Shown here: one piece after another, positions 56,358 through 63,259 of the stretch
How the letters are laid out: every line of letters starts with the position of its first letter
How positions within the stretch are numbered: the first letter of the stretch is position 1
From: Pseudooceanicola spongiae
GTDB lineage: Bacteria > Pseudomonadota > Alphaproteobacteria > Rhodobacterales > Rhodobacteraceae
Direction: 5' to 3'
Assembly (NCBI RefSeq): GCF_014899185.1
Contig: NZ_CP045201.1
Span: 604,501-668,500 of the forward strand
DNA length: 64,000 nt
The notes under the pieces: generated by a model
Seen by the model: the letters and a program-made list of their open reading frames with translations, nothing else
What the model was told of the DNA's origin: nothing
Database searches by the model: none
Position numbers and translations under genes: made by a program

Positions 56358-56966
56358 ATGATACTGCAGGATATGGATTTCGATGGGAACACCGCGCTGA
56401 GCGAAGAGGTTACACAGGCCTGTGAGGCGCTGGCCGAGGGCAGGATCGTCGTGCTGAGCGGCACCCGGGCCGGGCCGGTTCTGGCGATGGCGGCCGAGGC
56501 GGTGACGCCAGAGCGCGTGAACTTCATGGCGCGCGAGGCCCGTGGGCTGGTCGGCATGGCGCTGACACCGCGCAAGGCGGCAATGCTGGGACTGTCGCTG
56601 CAACCGCGCCGGGGCGGCGGCGAGCGGCCGCTTTTCACCGTCTCGATCGAAGCACGCGAGGGGATCGAGACCGGAATTTCCTCGGCAGATCGGGCGCTTA
56701 CGATTCTGACGGCGACTCACTGCGACACCGGAGAGCGGATCGTCACACCGGGCCATATCTTCCCCCAGATCAGTGAGGGGGATGCCGGTGCGCAGGCCGA
56801 TTGCGCACTGGCTTTGCTGAAGGCGGCGGGGCTTTCCCCGGTGGCGGCGCTCTGTTCGATGATCGGGGCGGGGGGAGAGGCGCTCAGCGATGCGGACGCC
56901 GAGGCCTTTGCCAGGGCGCAGGGGCTGGTCTGTGTCGATGCCAGAGCGATTGCGCCACTGGTCTGA
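56358..56966 (+). CDS. RibB-like protein lacking the usual catalytic acidic loop
   Basis: 202 residues of the 3,4-dihydroxy-2-butanone-4-phosphate synthase fold. Conserved parts are FTVSIEAREGIETGISSADR (about 93-112), PGHIFPQIS with H133, and the closing helix. The normal N-terminal metal/substrate loop (D-E-D-R-E-N-E-G type) is replaced by VLSGTRAGP at about 32-40, the loop cysteine of the GIVCLC region is absent (GLVGMAL), and the glutamate of the late TEA motif is not kept. A standard RibB reaction is therefore unlikely; a pseudoenzyme, flavin-handling partner or new activity is more plausible. There is no FMN riboswitch upstream. Confidence 0.75.
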   Translation: MILQDMDFDGNTALSEEVTQACEALAEGRIVVLSGTRAGPVLAMAAEAVTPERVNFMAREARGLVGMALTPRKAAMLGLSLQPRRGGGERPLFTVSIEAREGIETGISSADRALTILTATHCDTGERIVTPGHIFPQISEGDAGAQADCALALLKAAGLSPVAALCSMIGAGGEALSDADAEAFARAQGLVCVDARAIAPLV

Positions 56967-57054
56967 GGTCGAAAAATAGCACGTAATTGCAAGGGGTTGA
57001 GGGGCGCCCGTGACAGGAAAATGCAGGAAGTTTCAGAACTTGGGAAATTCCTGC

Positions 57055-57083
57055 TTGACGCCTGCGCACCCTCGCCATAGAAC
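57055..57083 (+). promoter_or_regulatory. Promoter of first tRNA-Asp gene
   Basis: TTGACG (57055-57060), a 17-base spacer and TAGAAC (57078-57083), 18 bases before the tRNA. The -35 hexamer is the same as at the second copy. Confidence 0.7.
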
Positions 57084-57101
57084 GCGCTCCACGGCAGCTA
57101 C

Positions 57102-57178
57102 GCGGTTGTAGCTCAGTTGGTTAGAGTACCGGCCTGTCACGCCGGGGGTCGCGGGTTCGAGCCCCGTCAACCGCGCCA
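57102..57178 (+). tRNA. tRNA-Asp (GTC), copy 1
   Basis: 77-base cloverleaf with acceptor arms GCGGTTG and CAACCGC, anticodon stem CCGGC/GCCGG around CTGTCAC (anticodon GTC), T-arm CGGGTTCGAGCCCCG, and encoded CCA. Identical to copy 2 at 57318. It has its own promoter and terminator. Confidence 0.97.
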
Positions 57179-57190
57179 CTGCCGTCATAG

Positions 57191-57218
57191 AAAAGCGTCC
57201 CCTAGGGGACGCTTTTTT
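57191..57218 (+). terminator. Terminator after first tRNA-Asp
   Basis: 8-bp stem GCGTCCCC/GGGGACGC (57195-57202/57205-57212) with a two-base turn, flanked by AAAA and followed by six T (57213-57218). Confidence 0.92.
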
Positions 57219-57277
57219 CATATCTGGCAATACCTTACACCCAAACAAAAAGATCTGACCAAGAGGTCATTTTTGCA

Positions 57278-57306
57278 TTGACGCCCCCGGCCCCTCGGTC
57301 TATTCC
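57278..57306 (+). promoter_or_regulatory. Promoter of second tRNA-Asp gene
   Basis: TTGACG (57278-57283), a 17-base spacer and TATTCC (57301-57306), 11 bases before the tRNA. Because a strong terminator separates the copies, each is an independent transcription unit. Confidence 0.75.
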
Positions 57307-57317
57307 GCCCCACATGC

Positions 57318-57394
57318 GCGGTTGTAGCTCAGTTGGTTAGAGTACCGGCCTGTCACGCCGGGGGTCGCGGGTTCGAGCCCCGTCAACCGCGCCA
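57318..57394 (+). tRNA. tRNA-Asp (GTC), copy 2
   Basis: Identical over all 77 bases to the copy at 57102, including anticodon GTC and encoded CCA. The spacers outside the tRNA are unrelated apart from the promoter hexamers. Confidence 0.97.
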
Positions 57395-57424
57395 CTTATC
57401 CCCTAAAGATATCCGATTGTGACA

Positions 57425-57442
57425 CGCCCCCTTCGGGGGGCG
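57425..57442 (+). terminator. TTCG-loop hairpin after second tRNA-Asp
   Basis: 7-bp stem CGCCCCC/GGGGGCG closed by a TTCG tetraloop, 30 bases past the tRNA. The downstream sequence is not T-rich, so it may be a processing barrier or weak terminator. Confidence 0.6.
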
Positions 57443-57560
57443 CGGATCTCTTTGCGTTAACGATATGTTTCGGCTGCCGGTGACGGCTTGGGGCAGGGCA
57501 GCTGGCTCCTCCCGCCTCGGTCAGAGGTTAACGCCGCGAAATCCCTCAAATCGCCCTGTC

Positions 57561-57600
57561 GGTATCTGGTCGGTATTGCGTCGGTATCTGAACGGTGCGG
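57561..57600 (+). repeat. 11-bp-periodic CGGTAT array, copy 2
   Basis: CGGT units start at 57561, 57572, 57583 and 57594, exactly 11 bases apart (CGGTATCTGGT, CGGTATTGCGT, CGGTATCTGAA, CGGTGCG). It is nearly the same as the array at 22295-22334 and ends with the same CGGTGCG. It lies 22 bases beyond the stop codon of the DUF4130-type gene; the rest of the 57395-57621 spacer shows only the hairpin at 57425. Confidence 0.8.
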
Positions 57601-57621
57601 TTTTGCGCTACGCCGCCGTGG

Positions 57622-58428
57622 TTAACGCCCCGGCGCGAGAGCCGCATTGCGCGACCTATCGATCATCTCGATCTCTCGTGCCCGCGCACCGGCGATCAGA
57701 TCGGGGATCAGCGCGGCCTCTGGCAGGTTCTTCCAGTACTTCTTCGGCATCTCGCTGAGCATCGCCTTGGGGTTCAGGCGGGCGGGGTTGAAGATGGCGG
57801 CGTAATAGGCCTTCCAGACCTCCTCCAGCGGGTCACCGGGGGCGGCGTCCTGCACGCTGGCCCCGGGGCCCTGGCGCAGGGTCTCCGTGTCCCAGTGCAG
57901 CGAGGTGTCGGGCGTCAGAATCGACCAGTGCATCGTGGCGAAACGGCCGACGAAAAAGCCAGCATTGGCGCGGGTGATGTGGTGATCGGGTTCGAACCAC
58001 GCCACATAGCGCGGGCCGGTCGCGGTGCTCATCTCGCGAAAGCGCAGGAAGGCGTGCATCTTGTGCATGTCGCGGTGGACGGTCTGCGCGAGGGCGTCGA
58101 TGCGGCGGCACAGCGGGTCGGTCTTGTCGTGCAGCAGGCCGGGCTGGCGCGCGACGCGCAGCAGCAGCGCATAGAGCAGGGCAAAGCGTTCGGGATCGCG
58201 GTGCAACAGCGCGCTGCGGGCGAGGGGCAGGAAGCCTTTCGGCACGGTGAGGGCGCGCGTGGGCGTCGGCAGAGGGCGCGGCGCGGGGGCGAAGAGGTCG
58301 GCGGGCTGGTCGCCGACCTGCCACAGGATCTGGTCGGCGGGCACCTCGGCCGCGGCCAGCGCCCGGGCGGCGCTGCGCCAGCCGTCGAAATCATCGGCGG
58401 CGTCGAGGCGGATCAGATGGCGGGTCAT
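57622..58428 (-). CDS. Putative DNA metabolism protein, DUF4130/TIGR03915-type
   Basis: 268 residues. The N-terminal domain (LIRLDAADDFDGWRSAARALAAAEVPADQ) and the central DRPA-like block with MHKMHAFLRFREM and YVAWFEPDHHI (about 130-170) match the protein that partners the radical SAM gene upstream. In many proteobacteria this domain is fused to an UdgX-type uracil-DNA-binding domain; here the protein stops shortly after the DUF4130 part, so the fusion is absent. It overlaps the radical SAM gene by 4 bases and shares its SOS-box promoter. Biochemical function is unknown. Confidence 0.85.
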   Translation of the reverse strand: MTRHLIRLDAADDFDGWRSAARALAAAEVPADQILWQVGDQPADLFAPAPRPLPTPTRALTVPKGFLPLARSALLHRDPERFALLYALLLRVARQPGLLHDKTDPLCRRIDALAQTVHRDMHKMHAFLRFREMSTATGPRYVAWFEPDHHITRANAGFFVGRFATMHWSILTPDTSLHWDTETLRQGPGASVQDAAPGDPLEEVWKAYYAAIFNPARLNPKAMLSEMPKKYWKNLPEAALIPDLIAGARAREIEMIDRSRNAALAPGR

Positions 58429-59666
58429 GCGGGGAACAGCTCCAGCTGTTTTGGTTTCGGCGCGATGAGGGCCTTGAGGTCGGCGCTGTCGGTCAGGGTC
58501 ACGGGGCGCCAGTCCTCGCAGATGATGAAGGGGCGCAGCTTTTTCAGCGAGGTGGTGGCGCGGGCGACGTCCGACAGGCGCAGGCTGCGGTAGCGGCGCG
58601 CGGCGAGCAGGCGTTTGACGGCGGTCGGCCCGAGGCCGGGGATTCGCAGCAGCATCTCGCGCGGGGCGCGGTTCACATCCACCGGGAACTGGTCGCGGAA
58701 TTTCAGCGCGTAGGCGAGCTTTGGGTCGATATCGAGGGGGAGCATGCCGCTGGGGTCGGTGACGGAGGTGACGTCGGCCAGCGAAAAATCATAGCAGCGG
58801 ATCAGCCAGTCGGACTGATAGAGCCGGTGTTCGCGCAGCATCGGCGGGCGCTGCAGCGGCAGCACGGCAGAGGCGTCGGGAATCGGGCTGAAGGCGGAGT
58901 AATAGACCCGCTTGAGCCGGTGGCGCGTATAAAGCCCGGAGGCGCGGTGCACGATGTCGCGGTCGCTGGCGGCGTCGGCGCCGATGATCATCTGGGTCGA
59001 CTGGCCAGCGGCAAAGGCGGGCGCGGATTTGTAGCGCCGGCGGGCATCGGCGCCGTCCTCGATCACGCTGGCCATATTGGCCATGGCGCCTTCGATCTGG
59101 GTCTCGGATTTCTCGGGGGCGAGGATTTGCAGGCCCTGTGTCGTCGGCAGCTCGACGTTGATCGAGATGCGGTCGGCGTAGCGGCCAGCCTGCGCGATCA
59201 GCGCGGGGTCGGCATCGGGGATGGTCTTGAGGTGGATATAGCCGCGAAAGTCGTGGTCTTCGCGCAGGCAACGCGCGACCTCGTTGATCTGCTCCATCGT
59301 GTAGTTGGAGCTGGCGATGATGCCGGAGGAGAGGAAGAGGCCTTCGATATAGTTGCGGCGATAGAAGCTGAGGGTGAGGTCGACGACCTCCTGCGCGGTG
59401 AAACGGGCGCGGCGGACGTTGGAGCTGCGGCGGTTGATGCAATAGTGGCAGTCGAAGATGCAGCTGTTGGTCAGCAGGATCTTGAGCAGGCTGATGCAGC
59501 GCCCGTCCGGGGCATAGGCGTGGCAGATGCCGCCGCCGGTGATCGAGCCGATGCCGGTGCCCGTGCGCGAATCGCGTTTTTTGGCGCCGGAGGAGGCGCA
59601 GGAGGCATCGTATTTCGCGGCATCCGCGAGGATGGTGAGCTTTTCGCTGGTGTCGAGCTGCGCCAT
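58425..59666 (-). CDS. Putative DNA modification/repair radical SAM protein (TIGR03916-type)
   Basis: 413 residues from the ATG at 59666 (AAGGA upstream); an open extension to 59711 lacks family similarity. It begins MAQLDTSEKLTILADAAKYD, has the 4Fe-4S cluster motif CIFDCHYC (C-x3-C-x2-C) of radical SAM enzymes near residue 80, and ends with a helix-hairpin-helix region (LLRIPGLGPTAVKRLLAARRY) typical of DNA binding. The name I recall for the family is rSAM linked to UDG. It forms a two-gene unit with the DUF4130 gene. A perfect SOS box overlaps its promoter, supporting a role in DNA damage. Confidence 0.9.
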   Translation of the reverse strand: MAQLDTSEKLTILADAAKYDASCASSGAKKRDSRTGTGIGSITGGGICHAYAPDGRCISLLKILLTNSCIFDCHYCINRRSSNVRRARFTAQEVVDLTLSFYRRNYIEGLFLSSGIIASSNYTMEQINEVARCLREDHDFRGYIHLKTIPDADPALIAQAGRYADRISINVELPTTQGLQILAPEKSETQIEGAMANMASVIEDGADARRRYKSAPAFAAGQSTQMIIGADAASDRDIVHRASGLYTRHRLKRVYYSAFSPIPDASAVLPLQRPPMLREHRLYQSDWLIRCYDFSLADVTSVTDPSGMLPLDIDPKLAYALKFRDQFPVDVNRAPREMLLRIPGLGPTAVKRLLAARRYRSLRLSDVARATTSLKKLRPFIICEDWRPVTLTDSADLKALIAPKPKQLELFPA

Positions 59667-59755
59667 GGGCGGGGTCCTTCCTGTCTCAGCCCCTTTGCGC
59701 CGTCTTTGCAAACTGCGCTGAGGCTGTTTGCAAATATGCGAGTCGGGGGATTTGT

Positions 59756-59788
59756 GAACAAAGATAGAACATTGGCGCGGATTTGCAA
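59756..59788 (-). promoter_or_regulatory. SOS-box promoter of the radical SAM repair unit
   Basis: GAAC (59756-59759), seven bases, GAAC (59767-59770): the same operator form as lexA's own site. On the minus strand TTGCAA (59783-59788), a 16-base spacer and TATCTT (59761-59766) make a promoter whose -10 lies inside the box. It is 90 bases upstream of the start codon. Confidence 0.85.
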
Positions 59789-59872
59789 GATTTGGGTCTT
59801 GGGCCGGTGGGCCAAGGGCACTTATCCGCCGGAAGTCGCCGAGAGCGGGGACGTTTAGAGCGAGGACGGCGG

Positions 59873-61786
59873 TTAGGACGGGAGGGTGGAAGGTAGTGCA
59901 GATGGCAGGGTGGATGGCGGTTCAGACGGCAGCTTGGACGGCGGCGCGGACTGTCCGAGGATCCAGCCCTCCCACTGCGTGACGCGGGGCGTGTCGGGGG
60001 CGCCTGAGGGGCGGTGACCGTCGAGCACGTCGAGCATCCCGAGCAGACCGATCAGCGCATCGAAGGGATCCTCGCCAGAGGGTTTGGGACCGAAGCCATC
60101 GGTGATGCTCTCTTGCAGACCGGGGGCGAGGGTGTGACCGCGCCGGGTGATGTGCGACAGGATTGCCGGGGCGACCGAGGCGCGGCCGGTCTGGGCGCGC
60201 TTGCTCCAGCGGGGGGCGCGGGGCAGGCCGATCTGGCCGTAGACTTCGCCCGGGTAGGTCTCGGCCACGGTGATGCCGCTGCGCAGCAGCGTGTGCAGCG
60301 GGCCGTGGAAGGGCCAGAGGCTGAGCTGGGCGAGGTTGGGTTGCAGCACCTCGCGCCAGCCGGTGATCGCGCCCTTGCCGACCTGATTGCCGCCCAGCGT
60401 CCAGAACAGCGCACAGGCGGCGGGGCGGTCGGGCGTGGCGGACTCGCACGCACGCAGCAGAGCGGCGGGTCCGGGCAGGGCGAGGCCGCTGAGCAGGTGG
60501 TCGCGCTTGGTGCCGCCGGGGCGTTTTGGGTAGAAGGGACGGTGCTGCGAGATCTGCGCTGGGGTTTCGCAGACGTCGAACCATTGCTCCCACGGCGGCG
60601 TGCCGAAGGCCCTGAGGGCGGCGGGAAAATCCGACAGGCCGGTGCGCGCGCCGTAGGCCGCAGGCAGGCCGATTGGGAAGTCGAAGCCGAGGAACAGCGC
60701 GCCCGGTGCGCGGGCCTGCAGGCGGGGCAGCAGGTCCTGCGTCGGGCCGACGGGCTCAGGGGCGGTGATGTGCCAGTGATCCGCTTTGCGCAGGGCCGTG
60801 GCCATCTGGCGTTTGTCTGGGTCCATGCTCCAGTCGCAATGGGCGACAAGGGCGGGTGTCGCGAGGGGTGTCGCGGCGTGGGTGGGCCGGGGCAGCGCAT
60901 CGGCGACGAGACGGGCGATTTCAGCCGCGAGTTCGGTTGCGAAATCTTCGGTGATCGCGGCGATATGGGGCGTCAGAATGGTGTTGGGCAGGGTCGCAAA
61001 GCGCGGATCGGGCGTCGGCTCATCACGGAAGACGTCGAGGGCGGCGGCCTTGATGGTGCCGCAGGTCAGCGCCTCGATCAGGGCCTCCTCGTCGATGACG
61101 GAGCCGCGGGAGATGTTGATCAGCGCGCCGTTTGGGCCGAGGGCGCGCAGGATCGTGGCGTCGATCAGGCCAGTGGTGGCCGCGCCGCCCGGGACGGCGA
61201 TGATCAGGAAGTCAGAGCGTTCGGCGAGCGTGGCAAGGTCAGGCTCGTGCGGCCATGGCGCGTCGGGGCGCGGGGTGCGGGTGTGGTAGATCGGCTTGAG
61301 GCCAGCCCCGGCGAGGCGGGTCGCGATCAGCCAGCCGATGCGGCCCAAGCCCACGACACCGACGGTCTTGCCCGCGACGCGGGTGCGGTGGCCGAAGTGC
61401 GCCTGCGCCCATGTGCCGGAGCGGACATGGGCATCGGCGTGGACGAGATCGCGGGCCAGCGCATAGAGCAGAGCGATCGCCATATCGGCGGTGTCGGAAG
61501 AGACCAGCGCGCCGGTGTCGCAGAGCGCAATGCCGCGCCGGGCGAGGTCATCTTGGTCGAACCGGTCGCGCCCGGCCCCGGCCGAGACGATGCGCGTGAG
61601 GTTGGGCAGCAGGTCGAGCAGCGCGGGAGGCGCGCCGTTCACGGCAGAGGTCACGGCGCAGGTGATGGCGTCGCGGCGGGCCTGTGGCAGGGCGGCGAGC
61701 TGATCGTGCGGGATCGGTGTGCCGAGGCGGCGCAGCTGGGCCTGAACGCTGTCCATCATGGAGCCCAGCAGCGCGATATCAGGCAT
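59873..61786 (-). CDS. Fusion: D-2-hydroxyacid dehydrogenase + DUF429-like domain
   Basis: 637 residues from the ATG at 61786, overlapping the GntR stop by 8 bases. Residues 1-305 are a D-isomer 2-hydroxyacid dehydrogenase: VGVVGLGRIG (142-151), R227 (NISRGSVID), E256 (LDVFRDEP) and H274 (LTPHIAAIT). Residues about 314-612 resemble DUF429, a presumed RNase H-fold family: CDWSMDPDKR, LGFDFPIGLP, AETYPGEVYGQIGLP and DPFDALIGLLGML. The tail is a Pro/Ser/Leu repeat. I know no established function for the combination. It lies last in a transporter-GntR row, so the dehydrogenase may act on the imported compound. Confidence 0.8.
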   Translation of the reverse strand: MPDIALLGSMMDSVQAQLRRLGTPIPHDQLAALPQARRDAITCAVTSAVNGAPPALLDLLPNLTRIVSAGAGRDRFDQDDLARRGIALCDTGALVSSDTADMAIALLYALARDLVHADAHVRSGTWAQAHFGHRTRVAGKTVGVVGLGRIGWLIATRLAGAGLKPIYHTRTPRPDAPWPHEPDLATLAERSDFLIIAVPGGAATTGLIDATILRALGPNGALINISRGSVIDEEALIEALTCGTIKAAALDVFRDEPTPDPRFATLPNTILTPHIAAITEDFATELAAEIARLVADALPRPTHAATPLATPALVAHCDWSMDPDKRQMATALRKADHWHITAPEPVGPTQDLLPRLQARAPGALFLGFDFPIGLPAAYGARTGLSDFPAALRAFGTPPWEQWFDVCETPAQISQHRPFYPKRPGGTKRDHLLSGLALPGPAALLRACESATPDRPAACALFWTLGGNQVGKGAITGWREVLQPNLAQLSLWPFHGPLHTLLRSGITVAETYPGEVYGQIGLPRAPRWSKRAQTGRASVAPAILSHITRRGHTLAPGLQESITDGFGPKPSGEDPFDALIGLLGMLDVLDGHRPSGAPDTPRVTQWEGWILGQSAPPSKLPSEPPSTLPSALPSTLPS

Positions 61787-62486
61787 CTTCGGACTTGTGC
61801 ATCTCGGAATCGAGGAACAGCTGGCGCGTGGTCTCCCACGCGCGCCAGACCAGTTGCTCGGTGACGCTGCGGGCCTGCTCGACATGACCGGCGCGGATTT
61901 CGGCGACCATCTCGGCGTTGCTGGTGATCATCGAGGTCAGCATCTGCGGCATCTGGCGGTAGGCGCGGTAGCGATAGCGCAGGGCCGAGACGTCGAGCTG
62001 GCTGAGCAGGCGCACCAGAACGCCGTTGCCGCAGCGATTGTGCGACAGCAGGGTCATGCGGACGTTGGCCTCGAACCCGGCGAGGGGGTCGCCGCTGGTC
62101 TGGGCGGCGCGCATGGCGTCAAGCTCCACCTCCAGCGCGGCGGCGACGCGGGCGTGATCGGGCAGCGCGGCGAGCAGGCCGGAGCAGGCGGCCTCAAGCG
62201 GGGCGCGGCAGAGCGTGATCTCGTCCAGGGTCTGGACGGAAAGCTCGGTGACGCGGGTGCCGATGCGGGGGCGGCGTTCGACAAGGCCACGGTTCTCAAG
62301 GATCTGGAAGGCCTCGCGCAGGGGCGAGCGGGAGACGCCGAACTGGGCGCAGATCTCGACCTCGCGCAGCTTTTCACCGGGCGGGAAGGTTTCGCGCACG
62401 ATGGCCGCTTCGAGACGGTCGGCGACCTCAAGCCCGATGGGGCGCAGGTTCAGCTGGGCATTGAGCTGGGTCATCGTGTCAGTCAC
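61779..62486 (-). CDS. GntR family transcriptional regulator (FCD subfamily)
   Basis: 235 residues from the GTG at 62486 (overlaps the permease stop by 8 bases); the ATG at 62474 is an alternative start with little change. The winged helix is about residues 15-75 (EICAQFGVSRSPLREAFQILENRGLV), followed by an all-helical FCD domain (about 85-220) that binds carboxylate ligands. It probably controls the transporter and dehydrogenase-fusion genes that flank it. Confidence 0.9.
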   Translation of the reverse strand: MTDTMTQLNAQLNLRPIGLEVADRLEAAIVRETFPPGEKLREVEICAQFGVSRSPLREAFQILENRGLVERRPRIGTRVTELSVQTLDEITLCRAPLEAACSGLLAALPDHARVAAALEVELDAMRAAQTSGDPLAGFEANVRMTLLSHNRCGNGVLVRLLSQLDVSALRYRYRAYRQMPQMLTSMITSNAEMVAEIRAGHVEQARSVTEQLVWRAWETTRQLFLDSEMHKSEDA

Positions 62487-63258
62487 GCCGTCCGAACAGA
62501 AGGTCGGCGGCGACCACCAGAACGAGGGTCATCAGGATGGAGACGGTGGACACGGCGGCGGCCTCGGGGGTGAAATTGAAACGCAGGTAGTCAAACAGCT
62601 GGATCGGCAGGGGTGCGGACCCGGTGCCCTTGAGGATGAAGGAAATCCCGAAGGTATCAAAGCTGATGATGAAGGCGAAAACCGCCCCCGTCGAGAGGCC
62701 GGGTGCAATCAGCGGCAGAGTCACGCGACGGAAGGCAGTGTAGCGCGACGCCCCCAGCGTGCGGGCAGCGAGTTCGATCGAGTCGTCGCGCCCCTGCAGC
62801 GAGGTGTTCACGTTGAGGAAGATGAACGGCAGGGTCATCAGCACGTGGCCGGTGAACAGGGCGATCTTGTGCTCGGTGCCGACGCCGATCTCATAAAAGA
62901 AGAACAGCAGGGCGATGGCGGTCAGGATTTCCGGCAGGATCAGCGGCAGCAGGACGGCGATGCGCACCGCCTCGGCGTGTTTGCCGGCGTGGCGGGTGAA
63001 GTAGAGCGAAGCCATGGTGCCCAGCACCAGCGAGACGGCCGTCGCGCAGGCGGCCAGCGTCGCGGAATAGGCGATGGCGTTGAGGAAGATGTCGTTGTTC
63101 AGGAAGGTCCAGAACCAGCGCAGGCTGAGGCCTTGGGGCGGGAAGGTCAGGAAGTTGCCTGCGTTCAGCGAGGCGAGGACCACGACAACGATGGGTGCCA
63201 ACAGGAAGACATAGACCAGCGTGCGGAACAGGGCGAGCAGGGGGGTGGCGATACGCAT
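62479..63258 (-). CDS. ABC transporter permease (PotC-like)
   Basis: 259 residues with six membrane helices and the coupling motif IELAARTLGASRYTAFRRVTLPL (about residues 162-184). The N-terminal LAPIVVVVLASLNAG is typical of polyamine-type inner subunits. It starts 1 base after the first permease gene ends and overlaps the GntR start, so all three are coupled. It is distinct from the transporter at 50-54 kb. Confidence 0.9.
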   Translation of the reverse strand: MRIATPLLALFRTLVYVFLLAPIVVVVLASLNAGNFLTFPPQGLSLRWFWTFLNNDIFLNAIAYSATLAACATAVSLVLGTMASLYFTRHAGKHAEAVRIAVLLPLILPEILTAIALLFFFYEIGVGTEHKIALFTGHVLMTLPFIFLNVNTSLQGRDDSIELAARTLGASRYTAFRRVTLPLIAPGLSTGAVFAFIISFDTFGISFILKGTGSAPLPIQLFDYLRFNFTPEAAAVSTVSILMTLVLVVAADLLFGRRD

Positions 63259-63259
63259 C

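Noticed and set aside
57102..57394. Identical tRNA-Asp copies as attachment sites of an integrated element
   Set aside because: The two copies are full-length, only 139 bases apart, and enclose only a terminator and a promoter; no integrase is present.
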